Positions 17,110 through 26,805 of a stretch of 64,000 nucleotides of DNA are shown piece by piece (position 1 is the first letter of the stretch; each line of letters begins with the position of its first letter). Location of the stretch: positions 142,001-206,000 of the forward strand of contig NZ_CAUJAN010000004.1 of NCBI RefSeq assembly GCF_963082495.1, read 5' to 3'. The notes under the pieces were generated by a model. It saw only the letters and a program-made list of their open reading frames with translations. It did not search any database and was not told where the DNA came from. The DNA is from Methanobrevibacter sp. V74. GTDB taxonomy: Archaea; Methanobacteriota; Methanobacteria; Methanobacteriales; Methanobacteriaceae. The translations under genes and the position numbers were made by a program.

Positions 17110-18411
17110 ATGAAAAATATTGTTATCGGATCAGGTCCCGCAGGAAGATTAGGTTCTTTTGAACTTGGAAAATTAGGGAAAGAGGTCACTTTAATTGAAA
17201 AAAATCATATTGCAGGAACCTGCTTAAATGAAGGATGTATGGTTGTTTGTGCATTAACTGACATCACCAAATTCATTGATTTAAATAAAAGATTTAATCA
17301 TTACGGTTTTTTAAAAACCCAACTCGAATTATCTTATGAAAAGATTGTTGAAAAAATATGTGAAACCCAGGTTATACTACGACAAATAAACCAGATGGAA
17401 AATGAAAGTGTTGGAAACAATATTGTTTATGGAGAAGCCAGTGTTGAAGAAGGCACTGTTAAAGTAAATAATGAAACTTTTGAATATGATAATTTACTAA
17501 TTGCCACTGGTGCTCGTCCATTTATTCCTGATATCCCTGGAAAAGAATATGGATTAACCAATAAGGATATTTTGAAACTCAATGATATTCCTGAGAAATT
17601 AAATATTATTGGTGGGGGAATTATTGCTTGTGAAATAGCCAATATTTATTCAACACTTGGCAGTGAAGTTAATCTTATTGCAAGAAGCCAAATTTTAAAA
17701 GATATAAGTGAAGCTACTAAAAAATATATCTTAGATAAGATAATTCCAGATGTTAACGTTTTAGAAAATACCAATATAAAACAAGCATTTAAAAATAAAA
17801 TATTGACTGATAGTGAAGATGAATTAGAAGGCATTCCATTTTTTGCAACCGGCAGAACTCCAAACAGTGAGGTTGTAGATGGATTTGTTGAGTTAAATGA
17901 TGATAAAACTATCAGAGTTAATGAAATGATGCAAACCAATGTTGATAATGTATATGCTGCAGGAGATGTTACTGGCGGATATCAATTAACACCCGTAGCA
18001 AGAATGGAAGGCATCACTGCTGCAAGAAATATGGCCAAGTATTCAAATAAAGTAAGCTACAATTGTATTCCTCAAACCTTAAGTTTGAACATGGAAGTTA
18101 GCTTTGTTGAAAATGAAAAAAACCACTTAAGCGATGATGATAAAGAAGTGATTGGAATACCTGGAATTGCAGGCCCACATTCCTTTTGGAACATACTAAT
18201 GGAAGATACCGGATATACTGAAATTGAGTTTGATAAAAACAAGAATAAAATAAATAGAATAAATTCAATATCCCCATCATCAACAAGTGATGTGGCATAT
18301 CTTTCATATTTGATGAGAATGGATTATGATTTAGATGATTACGGTGAATTTTTAGAAATACACCCATCAACTGATTCAAATTATAAAATTATTAAAAATA
18401 TGTGGTTATAA
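17110..18411 (+). CDS. FAD-dependent disulfide oxidoreductase (dihydrolipoamide dehydrogenase-like)
   Basis: A 433-residue class I pyridine nucleotide-disulfide oxidoreductase. It has the FAD-binding GSGPAGRLGSFELGKLG, the redox pair in GTCLNEGCM (about residues 39-44), an NAD(P) site LNIIGGGIIACEIANIY, the second FAD motif VDNVYAAGDVTGG, and a dimerisation domain ending EIHPSTD, equivalent to the catalytic His-Pro. Methanogens lack 2-oxoacid dehydrogenase complexes, and no lipoyl gene is nearby, so the disulfide substrate is unknown. GGTGAAAAA precedes the ATG. It converges on the MurG-like gene through a shared hairpin. Confidence 0.85.
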   Translation: MKNIVIGSGPAGRLGSFELGKLGKEVTLIEKNHIAGTCLNEGCMVVCALTDITKFIDLNKRFNHYGFLKTQLELSYEKIVEKICETQVILRQINQMENESVGNNIVYGEASVEEGTVKVNNETFEYDNLLIATGARPFIPDIPGKEYGLTNKDILKLNDIPEKLNIIGGGIIACEIANIYSTLGSEVNLIARSQILKDISEATKKYILDKIIPDVNVLENTNIKQAFKNKILTDSEDELEGIPFFATGRTPNSEVVDGFVELNDDKTIRVNEMMQTNVDNVYAAGDVTGGYQLTPVARMEGITAARNMAKYSNKVSYNCIPQTLSLNMEVSFVENEKNHLSDDDKEVIGIPGIAGPHSFWNILMEDTGYTEIEFDKNKNKINRINSISPSSTSDVAYLSYLMRMDYDLDDYGEFLEIHPSTDSNYKIIKNMWL

Positions 18412-18418
18412 TAACCAC
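18402..18418. terminator. hairpin across convergent stop codons
   Basis: GTGGTTATAATAACCAC is a 17-nt near-perfect palindrome that contains the stop codon of the oxidoreductase gene and abuts the stop of the convergent MurG-like gene. It may act as a bidirectional transcription or mRNA-end signal; there is no T-run on either side, so the call is tentative. Confidence 0.4.
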
Positions 18419-19467
18419 TAATCTAATTTTTTAAGGATACTGCCTGCTAAATTATCAGCAGCATGTAAACATTTCTCACCATAAATTAAAGCATTTTCTT
18501 GAAGTGATTCGTAATTTTCAAATGCCTTTTTAATATTTTCATTAACGTCTTTAACTTCAGATTCAATCATAGCTCCCTTAAAAACGCCAGCCATATTCTG
18601 ATATCTGCCCCATTTTACACGAGTAAGGGCGATAATTGGTTTTCCACAAGTGAATGCTTCTTCAAGAGAAACACCGTCATCTGTCAGTACAGTCAAATCA
18701 GAGAATTTGAATAAATGATTTATCCAGTCAATATAACCTGCATAGATTATTTTATCCTCATTGATTAAATCATAATACTCATCATGTAATGGCAAACCCA
18801 CTAAAACTAGGTTATACTCATCAGTTCTATTGGCAACCAAATTAATAGCTTCAATTGTGCCTTTAAAAATAGATGAACCAGATGAAAATACAATAGTTTT
18901 TTTATTTTCATCGAAATTAGGGAATTCTTTTAATTTTTCTAAAGCAATTTCAGGCTTGCCTTCACCAATATCATTAGCTAATGGATAAAAAGATTTTTCC
19001 ATATTATTGGGAAGTTTATCCCATCTAAATTTATCCAATTCCGGTAAAATAAAACAATGATTAAATTTTGGACATACTTTTGAATCAAGAGGCGTTGAAA
19101 TTAAAGAAAAAGTAGGAATCCTAGCAAGTTTTCCTCCAAAAGACCCAACAATTGCACCTCCTCCTAAAACACCAATGACAAAATCAGATTCGGATTTTTT
19201 GATAGCTTTTCTAGTTTTAAAAGCAGCAGGTATTAATTTAAGAGCTCCTTTAAGAGCAGATAATTTAGTTGCAGAATGACCTCCAGCTTGAGGGATAGAT
19301 ATTTTATGCCAAGAATATCCATGTTTTTCAAATAAAACACCTGGAGCAGACTCATCCAATGCAACATCACAAATTATACCTCGCTTTTCTAATGCACTCA
19401 TAACATTTAAAGCAATCATAGCATCCCCACCAAGTCCCCGACCAGTGACTACAAATAATGCCTTCAT
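18418..19467 (-). CDS. MurG-like glycosyltransferase (pseudomurein precursor synthesis)
   Basis: A 349-residue GT-B enzyme resembling MurG (GT28). It starts ALFVVTGRGLGGDAMIALNV, a Gly-rich loop like MurG's, and contains KTIVFSSGSSIFKGTIEAINL as the interdomain nucleotide-sugar region and LTDDGVSLEEAFTCGKPIIAL as the acceptor/donor site. It most likely adds a sugar to the undecaprenyl-linked product of the adjacent MraY-like protein in pseudomurein assembly. It starts 3 nt after the MraY-like stop, so the two form a unit. The role is inferred from pairing and family. Confidence 0.8.
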   Translation of the reverse strand: MKALFVVTGRGLGGDAMIALNVMSALEKRGIICDVALDESAPGVLFEKHGYSWHKISIPQAGGHSATKLSALKGALKLIPAAFKTRKAIKKSESDFVIGVLGGGAIVGSFGGKLARIPTFSLISTPLDSKVCPKFNHCFILPELDKFRWDKLPNNMEKSFYPLANDIGEGKPEIALEKLKEFPNFDENKKTIVFSSGSSIFKGTIEAINLVANRTDEYNLVLVGLPLHDEYYDLINEDKIIYAGYIDWINHLFKFSDLTVLTDDGVSLEEAFTCGKPIIALTRVKWGRYQNMAGVFKGAMIESEVKDVNENIKKAFENYESLQENALIYGEKCLHAADNLAGSILKKLD

Positions 19468-19470
19468 AAA

Positions 19471-20433
19471 TCATTCTCCTTTATCTAAACGTGAAACATA
19501 ACTGTTTGGAACATATGTGTTGTGATTTGGAGCATGAGGATTGTACAATAATCTCCTAAAACCTAATGAAATCAATAATGGATTTTTAATATTATATTGC
19601 TTATCCTCTAAAATCCATTTTCTAAATAAATCTCCTAATCCTCCCCCAGTCAAAACATCCATGAAAAAGTCACCAAATGTTGGGTCAAGAATACGGAGCT
19701 TTTGTCTAAAGAATATGATTAGGTTATTGCGTCTTACAAAAGCAATGAATGCAGTTGTTATAAATCCGAATACCAGTACTCCAACCAATTCTCCCATTAC
19801 ATAAAATGCTAAACCAAGTGCCACGCCAAATGTATGGTTTCCAACTTCACCCAACATGATTTTTCCTGAAAAATCAAGCGGACAATATCCTAAACAAACA
19901 GCTAACAACAACAATGGAGTATAAACAGCAGGCAATTCAGCATATGGTTGGGAACCGATTAATAATGTTGCAACAATTGTTAGAACTGACATTATAATTG
20001 TTACAATACATGCAGATCCCGGTTGCATATCTGAAATATTTAATGGCTGAACCATAAGTGCAACAAATATTGCAGATATGCCTAAACCTTGATATATCCC
20101 AACAATCATCACCGCAATTATTCCGATTCCTCTTGACAATTGACCCCATTCAATACCAAATGGAGATTTTTTTCTGCCCAAAACATCATCGATTAGTGCA
20201 AAAATACCTATGATTAAAATTAAATTGTTAAATCTTGGTAGCATGTAAAAAGACAATATTACAAAAGGAACAATACCTACAGCACGTGGAATTCCTCCAC
20301 GAACATTCGGATATAAGTTACCTAAATATCCCCTTTTTCCTAAAAATCTAAATATTATATCTATAATAGCCGTACCTATTGCGGATAAAACAAAAACAAA
20401 TATTAGTGCACAAAGTATCGATGAATACATCAT
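19471..20433 (-). CDS. MraY-like membrane glycosyl-1-phosphate transferase
   Basis: A 320-residue polytopic protein of the MraY/WecA family (GT4) with about nine hydrophobic helices. It keeps a DDVLGRKKSP loop corresponding to the catalytic DD motif and GEVGNHTFGVALG in place of the usual N-x4-DG region, so the active site has diverged. The C-terminal 50 residues are soluble. Expected to link an activated sugar (peptide) to a polyprenyl phosphate. Paired with the MurG-like gene directly downstream, which supports a pseudomurein role. The start may be either of two adjacent ATGs. Confidence 0.8.
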   Translation of the reverse strand: MMYSSILCALIFVFVLSAIGTAIIDIIFRFLGKRGYLGNLYPNVRGGIPRAVGIVPFVILSFYMLPRFNNLILIIGIFALIDDVLGRKKSPFGIEWGQLSRGIGIIAVMIVGIYQGLGISAIFVALMVQPLNISDMQPGSACIVTIIMSVLTIVATLLIGSQPYAELPAVYTPLLLLAVCLGYCPLDFSGKIMLGEVGNHTFGVALGLAFYVMGELVGVLVFGFITTAFIAFVRRNNLIIFFRQKLRILDPTFGDFFMDVLTGGGLGDLFRKWILEDKQYNIKNPLLISLGFRRLLYNPHAPNHNTYVPNSYVSRLDKGE

Positions 20434-20493
20434 ATTAAATCACGATTATAATTTTTATATATATAAGATTTAAATTGTTTTTAATATATAAAA

Positions 20494-21555
20494 TTAAGCA
20501 ATTTTGTACCTTAAAATAGCCGCCATCCCACCTAAGCTTTCTAATTGTTTTCCACCATCATGTTCACTACTGATGACCATTACTTCACCTTTCATGTTTT
20601 CAACCATATCCATTGCCTCATCCATGTCTTCACTTGCTATTTTCGTGTCAAGAATTAATAATTGGGATACCGCACCTAAATTAATGGCATTTTTAGTTTC
20701 TTTTATACCATAAGTGATTTTTGAAGAGTTTTTGCCAATATTTTCCAATAAATTATTGACAGCTCCCATTTCTTGGGCAACTCTATTTTCGGAAGTTAAT
20801 TTTTCAACAGTGCCTTTTTTAAGAACTTCATTTATTCCATTTCTTCCGCCGGCACCGGTTGAGTCAACAACGGATATTTTAGCTAAATCTTTATGATTGT
20901 CTTTTAAATAATCATGAAAATCATTTTTAACAAAACCCGGCCCTGCAATTACAATATTTTGAATTGAATCAAATTTAGCAATTGATTCTATGACTTTTTC
21001 ATAAAATTGAGTGATATTTTTTTGCCGATTTTTATCTAAGATGCGTTTACCTGAGACATTGCCTTTAATTGGACCATAATATTCAATTCCGAATTGTCTC
21101 ATCAAACCTAATGTTGCAGTGTCATCTTCTAAAACTACAATGATTGCAGATAATTTACGAGAAGCATCAATTGCTTGATTTAATCTTTTAATAGCCCACT
21201 TAGGCCATCTTGGTTTGGTGATTTTTAAAGGAACATTCAATTTGACTTCCAAAGTATGATGTGATCCGAGAGGTATTAAATCTTCCGGACCTCTTGTAAT
21301 GACGCCAGTTAATCGCAGTTTTCCTGTGAATAAATGAAAAGAAATACTTTCAATATCTAAACCTAAATAGAAAGTTTTTTTAATTCCCCTATCACTTCTG
21401 ATTTTATCTCCAGTGTTGTCCTGTATACGCCTAGTTGTTTTAGAGGAAGCATTATCCCCAATCTGTATTACATGGGATAAATGCCATAAATCATCCAATG
21501 TTTCTGGAACTACTTCTACAATTCCTTCCTTTTCATCTTCGTTTATAATTTTCAT
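20494..21555 (-). CDS. pelA: Pelota (mRNA surveillance, ribosome rescue)
   Basis: eRF1-like factor that binds stalled ribosomes and, with archaeal EF1A and ABCE1, splits them. It has 353 residues from the ATG at 21555 (MKIINEDEKEG), the usual family length; 31 further in-frame codons to 21648 run into the neighbouring element and are rejected. It shows the N-terminal Sm-like domain (about 1-130, with DDLWHLSHVIQIGD), a central eRF1 domain 2 without the GGQ loop, as expected for Pelota, and a C-terminal domain ending GKQLESLGGMAAILRYKI. It is transcribed alone. Confidence 0.95.
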   Translation of the reverse strand: MKIINEDEKEGIVEVVPETLDDLWHLSHVIQIGDNASSKTTRRIQDNTGDKIRSDRGIKKTFYLGLDIESISFHLFTGKLRLTGVITRGPEDLIPLGSHHTLEVKLNVPLKITKPRWPKWAIKRLNQAIDASRKLSAIIVVLEDDTATLGLMRQFGIEYYGPIKGNVSGKRILDKNRQKNITQFYEKVIESIAKFDSIQNIVIAGPGFVKNDFHDYLKDNHKDLAKISVVDSTGAGGRNGINEVLKKGTVEKLTSENRVAQEMGAVNNLLENIGKNSSKITYGIKETKNAINLGAVSQLLILDTKIASEDMDEAMDMVENMKGEVMVISSEHDGGKQLESLGGMAAILRYKIA

Positions 21556-21604
21556 ACTAACATTAATTAGATTAATAAGTAATAGTATTAAAAATTTATC
21601 ATAC

Positions 21605-21757
21605 TGAAAATTGTCTATTGTGTGATTCCAATTTAAACAAATTTTCATTTGAAACTTTTACCTGATATCTGGAGACAGCGTTATAATTTAGTGCTAATAA
21701 ATCACGTGTTGTGAAATAAGTTAATCCAAAAATAATCAAGCACATAAGTTTTTGAAA
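21605..21757. mobile_element. decayed MITE-like element, copy 3
   Basis: A stretch between pelA and cdc48 that matches the interior of the 25749-25917 element patch by patch (tttaaacaaattttcattt, tataattta, gtgaaataa, then aagtttttgaaaa at the right end), with the left terminal repeat largely lost. It is non-coding. It lies 50 bp upstream of pelA, so it probably overlaps or displaces that promoter. Confidence 0.55.
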
Positions 21758-21875
21758 AATAATATAGTGACAAAAGAACATCAATTTAGAGGTCGGGGAA
21801 AGATTCCATACCTTTCCCCAAATATGGTTAGATATCAGATAATGATTAAGAGGGAAAATGTAGGGCGTTTGGTCC

Positions 21876-24077
21876 CTACATATATTGGACTAATTCGTCA
21901 TGCCCGGCTTTATTTCCAGGTTTTACTTTATCTATTGCATCTTTAAAGTATTTGTATGGGATTTCACTAGCTTCAATGTTATCTCTTAGTGCAAGCATTG
22001 CTGCTTCCCTACATATGGATTCTATGTCTGCTCCAACATAACCCTCAGTATTTTTAGCTAATTTTTTAATATCAACATCACTTCCAAGCGGCATGCCTTT
22101 TGTATGTACTTTAAAGATTGATATTCTTGCTTCTTCATCAGGTTCTTTAACCTGAATATGTCTATCAAATCTTCCAGGCCTCATAAGTCCAGCATCTAAA
22201 ATGTCCGGTCTGTTGGTTGCTGCTATAATTGCTACATCTTCAAGTTCCTCTAAACCATCCATTTCAGTTAAAAGTTGGTTAACAACTCTTTTTGTCACAC
22301 CGCTATCGGTGTCATTTCCACTACGTGTGCTGGCTATTGCATCTATTTCATCGAAAAAGATTACTGTTGGGGAAGCTTGTTTTGCTTTTCTAAATACTTC
22401 ACGAACACCTTTTTCAGATTCCCCTACCCATTTAGATAAGAGTTCAGGACCTTTAATTGAAATGAAGTTGGCTTCACTTTCACTTGCTACTGCTTTTGCA
22501 AGTAAAGTTTTACCAGTTCCAGGAATACCATAAAGTAATGTTCCTTTTGGAGGCCTTATTCCTAAGCGTTGGAATGTTTCTGGATGTTTTAACGGCCATT
22601 CAACAGCTTCTTTTAGCTCTTGTTTTACATCTTCAAGTCCACCTACATCGTCCCATTTAATATCTGGGATTTGTACTAGAACTTCTCTAAGAGCGGAAGG
22701 TTGAATTTCTTTTTGAGCATTTTTAAAGTCCTCACCAGTTACGACAATTTTTTCCATTACCTCTTTAGGAATTTCTTCATCGTTTTGTATTTCAGGCAGG
22801 ATTCTTCTAACTACTCTCATTGCCGCTTCCTTACATAATGATTCGAGATCTGCTCCCACGCAACCATGGGTAGTATTTGCTATTTTATCAAGGTTTACAT
22901 CATCTGCGAGAGGCATGTTTCTTGTGTGAATTTCAAGAACTTCTTTTCTTTCTTCTGAATCAGGTACTCCTATTTCAATTTCACGATCAAATCTTCCAGG
23001 TCTTCTAAGAGCAGGGTCTAGAGAGTCAGGCCTATTGGTTGCTCCAATAACTACTACCTGACCACGGGATTTAAGACCATCCATTAATGTAAGAAGTTGT
23101 GCAACGGTTCTTCTTTCAACTTCCCCATTTGTTTCTTCTCTTTTTGGAGCAATTGCGTCTAATTCATCTATAAATATGATTGAAGGAGAATTTTCTTCTG
23201 CTTCTTCAAAGTATTCCCTTAAGTTTTCTTCAGACCCACCTACATATTTGCTCATAATTTCAGGCCCATTTATTGCAATGAAATGAGCATCACTTTCACT
23301 TGCTACCGCTTTAGCCAGTAATGTCTTACCAGTTCCAGGAGGACCATGCATGAGGACTCCTTTTGGAGGTGCAATACCTAGTTTCTCAAAGAGTTCAGGT
23401 CTTTTAAGAGGAATTTCAATCATTTCTCTTACTTTTTTAACTTCTTCTTTAAGACCTCCAATGTCTTCGTAACTTACATTAACGAGGTTTCCAACACCTT
23501 CGATTTTGCTGACATCTACTGGAGTTTCATGTAATTGCACTTCAGTATTTGGCCCGACAATTACTATATCCTTTGGATTTGTAGAGACTACTGCAAATTT
23601 AATTTCTTTCATTGCTGGAGTAAAGTCCATTAATTCATCAAAAATACTATTGAATCCCATTCCCATACTTGGTTTTGGTGCACGGATTTGAGATCCAATA
23701 ATGTCTCCCTGTACCATTACCTTACCTGCAAATAATCCCCTTACGTCTCCCTGTACACGAATATTGTCTTCAGTTGGTGCAAGAACAACTTTTTTCGCTT
23801 CCGTTGCTTTTGCTTTTTTAACTAAAACTTCACCTCCGATGGTAGCTCCGGAGTTTTTGCGGATTAATCCGTCAATTCTTATAACTCCAAGTCCAATATC
23901 GGTTTGTGAAGGAAGAGCGATAGTGGCAGTTCTTCTCTCACCAATAATTTCGATTAAGTCTCTTTCATGGATTCCTAAATCTTCCATGACATTAGGATCA
24001 ATTCTTGCAACTCCTTGGCCTACATCTTTTTGTGAGATTGCTTCTGCAACCTTTAATGTAATTTCATTTTCTGCCAT
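21876..24077 (-). CDS. Cdc48/VCP-type AAA+ ATPase
   Basis: Double-ring unfoldase that feeds proteins to the archaeal proteasome. It has 733 residues: an N-terminal substrate/adaptor domain (about 1-190, double-psi barrel plus [12 protein letters not shown] linker), D1 ATPase with Walker A GPPGTGKT and Walker [11 protein letters not shown], and D2 with GIPGTGKT and [10 protein letters not shown]. Second-region-of-homology arginines are present ([24 protein letters not shown]). Complete. It has a long leader with a TATA box and two inverted repeats. Monocistronic. Confidence 0.96.
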   Translation of the reverse strand: MAENEITLKVAEAISQKDVGQGVARIDPNVMEDLGIHERDLIEIIGERRTATIALPSQTDIGLGVIRIDGLIRKNSGATIGGEVLVKKAKATEAKKVVLAPTEDNIRVQGDVRGLFAGKVMVQGDIIGSQIRAPKPSMGMGFNSIFDELMDFTPAMKEIKFAVVSTNPKDIVIVGPNTEVQLHETPVDVSKIEGVGNLVNVSYEDIGGLKEEVKKVREMIEIPLKRPELFEKLGIAPPKGVLMHGPPGTGKTLLAKAVASESDAHFIAINGPEIMSKYVGGSEENLREYFEEAEENSPSIIFIDELDAIAPKREETNGEVERRTVAQLLTLMDGLKSRGQVVVIGATNRPDSLDPALRRPGRFDREIEIGVPDSEERKEVLEIHTRNMPLADDVNLDKIANTTHGCVGADLESLCKEAAMRVVRRILPEIQNDEEIPKEVMEKIVVTGEDFKNAQKEIQPSALREVLVQIPDIKWDDVGGLEDVKQELKEAVEWPLKHPETFQRLGIRPPKGTLLYGIPGTGKTLLAKAVASESEANFISIKGPELLSKWVGESEKGVREVFRKAKQASPTVIFFDEIDAIASTRSGNDTDSGVTKRVVNQLLTEMDGLEELEDVAIIAATNRPDILDAGLMRPGRFDRHIQVKEPDEEARISIFKVHTKGMPLGSDVDIKKLAKNTEGYVGADIESICREAAMLALRDNIEASEIPYKYFKDAIDKVKPGNKAGHDELVQYM

Positions 24078-24134
24078 TTTCTCATCTCCTTGTTTGTATG
24101 TAATCTAATAATTGTAATTTGTCAAAATCTTTTT

Positions 24135-24190
24135 GTTACTTTTTGTAACTTTATTGACATACTAATCTGTATGTGTCTTAATATATAAAG
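24135..24190 (-). promoter_or_regulatory. cdc48 promoter with TATA box and two inverted repeats
   Basis: Reading towards the gene, a TATA box CTTTATATAT lies at 24190-24181. About 10 bp after it is the inverted repeat GACACATAC-agatta-GTATGTC (24177-24156), covering the expected transcription start, and then GTTAC-aaaaa-GTAAC (24149-24135) early in the leader. Dyads at the start site are typical of archaeal repressor operators. The 312-nt spacer 24078-24389 otherwise shows nothing recognisable. Confidence 0.5.
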
Positions 24191-24389
24191 CTTTCGGTCA
24201 GGATGATTTTTTTAAACCATTTAAAAATTAACTATTCATTATTTAAACAATACTGAATTTCAATTTAATCAAATATTTAACTTAAAATTAATATTAATAA
24301 AAAAAAGTGAAAATTAAATATGTATTTTAAATTTTAAGATTTAATTACTTTTAGATACTTTAATGTTTGTTCGTATTTAGTAAAACAAT

Positions 24390-25691
24390 TTATCTGATAC
24401 TTCCCCCAAAACCTGTGAATAAATCTTTGACATTTTGAATATCTTCTTTGGTTAATGTAGTAACCTCAAAAGTTAAGCTAATAAAGTCATCGTCAATTTG
24501 AGGACCGGCATATACATCAGTTAACCTAATATCAATAATATTATCAATTTTCATTACTGCATTTTCAATTGTTTCAACATGAACCCTTTTAGAAAATACG
24601 CAACTAATCGATTGGGTTACGGTATTTAAATTATCAATTTTCCATTTATACAATTCTTCAGGATGTAAAATCCTAATATTTGCAATACGAAGTTTTTTAA
24701 CTTTACTGCCCTCTCTTAAAACAGCAGTTTTACCATCAACACTTTCTAAAATTCCCGTGTGGATTTTTCCAGAATAGATATGTTTTAGACCAACTTCCTG
24801 ACCAATGGAATTGTTTAAAATAATGTATTCATAGTTTAGGGCATTAATAGCTTTATCGCTCCTACCTAAAGCATTTGTAATATCTCCCATATTTTTAGTT
24901 GCCCTATTGGCTATCTTTACAAATTTCTCTTCATCTTTATCATTAATAACATCTTTTAGTTCATTTACAGCTTCAGCAAATGTATTTCTAATTTTAGAAC
25001 CATTATTGTTCATAGACTGAATATTGTATGTTAAATATGGATTTTGAGCAACAATACGGGCAATCATATCAATCATTAGATTGTATATTGGACTTTCATA
25101 ATCTTCAGTTTCAGATAAATCCACTTTAAGTTTTTCAATTGCAGAAGCAGTTGAAATGAATGAGAAGTGGGTTAAGACTTGAACTATACTCATCATAAAG
25201 TCATGTTTTTTAGCAGTAGTTTCGATAACTCTCATATTTTTATTGGATAAGTAATTATAAGCTTTCCTGTACCATTCCCCCTTTTTATCAGCAGTCAAAA
25301 CAATCACTTGATTGTCTAGTCGGGTAGTGCGTGGACCAAAGATTGGGTGTGTTGGAAGATATTCGACAGTATCAGGCAATACTTCCTGCATTGTTTTTAA
25401 TGGTTCTTCTTTAACGCTGGTTACATCAACCATTAAAGATCCGCTTTTCATAAATGGAGCGACCTCACGAATAACATCTGAAGTATATTGAATAGGTACA
25501 CTAATAACTAAAATATCACTAATATCTGCTATCTCAATATTAGATTCAATATAGTTGACATTTAATTTATCTGCAACTCCACGACCTTTTTTATGGTCTG
25601 TGCCTGTAATGTATACTTCAAATTCTTCTCTAAAATAGTAAATGAGGGTTTTTCCCAAACCATCACTACCTCCAATAATTCCAACATTCAT
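24390..25691 (-). CDS. tyrA: prephenate dehydrogenase (TyrA)
   Basis: NAD(P)-dependent oxidative decarboxylation of prephenate in tyrosine synthesis. It has 433 residues from the ATG at 25691 (MNVGIIGGSDGLGKTL gives the dinucleotide loop); an in-frame TTG at 25700 is less likely. The substrate region shows PTHPIFGPRTTRLDNQVIVL and the catalytic/binding run AKKHDFMMSIVQVLTHFSFI. The N-terminal 280 residues make the core; the C-terminal 150 form an extension whose last 80 residues resemble an ACT-like regulatory domain. No shikimate genes adjoin. The MITE at 25749 lies immediately upstream. Confidence 0.88.
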   Translation of the reverse strand: MNVGIIGGSDGLGKTLIYYFREEFEVYITGTDHKKGRGVADKLNVNYIESNIEIADISDILVISVPIQYTSDVIREVAPFMKSGSLMVDVTSVKEEPLKTMQEVLPDTVEYLPTHPIFGPRTTRLDNQVIVLTADKKGEWYRKAYNYLSNKNMRVIETTAKKHDFMMSIVQVLTHFSFISTASAIEKLKVDLSETEDYESPIYNLMIDMIARIVAQNPYLTYNIQSMNNNGSKIRNTFAEAVNELKDVINDKDEEKFVKIANRATKNMGDITNALGRSDKAINALNYEYIILNNSIGQEVGLKHIYSGKIHTGILESVDGKTAVLREGSKVKKLRIANIRILHPEELYKWKIDNLNTVTQSISCVFSKRVHVETIENAVMKIDNIIDIRLTDVYAGPQIDDDFISLTFEVTTLTKEDIQNVKDLFTGFGGSIR

Positions 25692-25748
25692 TTTAATCAA
25701 TCTAAATTTTAATTTTTAATCAATATAAAATTATATCCCAAATTTTCA

Positions 25749-25917
25749 GGCTCTTTCAAACTTGTGTGACTTCACTTTAAACAAATTTTTCATTTAAAAA
25801 TTTTCCCTAATCTGAAGGAATCTTTATAATTTAACGTTAAGAAACCGTTTATCGTGAAATAAATTAAGTGCATAAATTAATCAAAAAATAACCCTCACAC
25901 AAGTTTTTGAAAATGTC
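25749..25917. mobile_element. MITE-like element, copy 2 (169 bp)
   Basis: Begins ggctctttcaaacttgtgtg and ends with the inverted counterpart (cacacaagtttttgaaaatgtc), the same termini as the IS at 6038 and the MITE at 7391. The interior matches the decayed copy at 21605-21757. No target duplication is visible, so it is older than copy 1. It fills the divergent promoter region between tyrA and the marker 8 gene. Confidence 0.65.
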
Positions 25918-25969
25918 TAGATTTGCAATACAGCAAATTTTTAATACTCCATAAACTCAACTATTAAAC

Positions 25970-26803
25970 ATGAGCGAACATATTATTGAAGCAATGGGAT
26001 TGAGCAAAGTAACAATTAAAGATGGTAAAGTAATAAATGTTAGTGAACCTGAAATCGAATACTGTCCCCTTTTTGATCACCACCGTGGAATAAAAAAACT
26101 CACACCCGAGGCAATAGCTGAAAATATGCAATTTAGAATCGATGATTTTGGAATGTGCACTTCCAAAAGGCAACTAAGAATGAAGGACTTTTTAAGCTTT
26201 GGTATTTCAGAGATTATTTGCACATTGCTTGATGAAAAAATTATTGATTGTGCTGTAATGGTTTTAGAAGGTTGTGGAACATTAATAGTTTGGGACGGGG
26301 AACTTGTTCAAGGAATCGGAGGACGGGTTTCAGGTCTTTTCAAGACAAGTCCCATACCAGAGCTAATAGTCAAAATAGGTGAAGAAAATATTGTTAATCC
26401 TAAAACTGCTGAGATAAACCAAATTAAGGGAATCAAACTTGCAATTAAAAAAGGATTTAAGAATATAGCTGTCACTATTGCCGTTGCAGGTGATGCAAAA
26501 GAAATTAAAAAACTTCAAAAAGAACATCCAGACACCAATATTTATGTTTTTGTTGTACACACCACTAAAAGAAGTGCCAAGGAAGCTAGAGAATTATTTG
26601 ATATAAGTGATGTTGCAACAGCCTGTGCTTCAAAAAATATCCGTGAAATCGCAGAAGCCGAGTGCATAAAAACTGTAGGCCAATCAATACCTATTTATGC
26701 ACGAACTGAAATGGGCAAAAAGTTTCTAGAAATGCGTTTAGCAAAAATTGGTGGGGAAAAACCTAAAAAAGATAATCCTGATTTACCTTATCCCATGATA
26801 TAA
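25970..26803 (+). CDS. methanogenesis marker protein 8 (DUF2099)
   Basis: A 277-residue protein matching the family found almost only in methanogens. Recognised from the N-terminus HIIEAMGLSKVTIKDGKV, IEYCPLFDHHRGIKKLTPE, the Cys-containing MVLEGCGTLIVWDGELVQG-type loop and the C-terminal KTVGQSIPIYARTEMGKKF. Several conserved Cys (EYCPLF, GMCTSKRQ, EGCGT, ATACASK) suggest metal or cluster binding, but function is not established. Monocistronic; it converges with the exonuclease gene, with 2 nt between stops. Confidence 0.82.
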   Translation: MSEHIIEAMGLSKVTIKDGKVINVSEPEIEYCPLFDHHRGIKKLTPEAIAENMQFRIDDFGMCTSKRQLRMKDFLSFGISEIICTLLDEKIIDCAVMVLEGCGTLIVWDGELVQGIGGRVSGLFKTSPIPELIVKIGEENIVNPKTAEINQIKGIKLAIKKGFKNIAVTIAVAGDAKEIKKLQKEHPDTNIYVFVVHTTKRSAKEARELFDISDVATACASKNIREIAEAECIKTVGQSIPIYARTEMGKKFLEMRLAKIGGEKPKKDNPDLPYPMI

Positions 26804-26805
26804 AA

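Noticed and set aside
21556-21648. Longer N-terminus for Pelota
   Set aside because: The 31 upstream codons run into the decayed MITE and do not resemble the Pelota N-terminus, which begins MKI.
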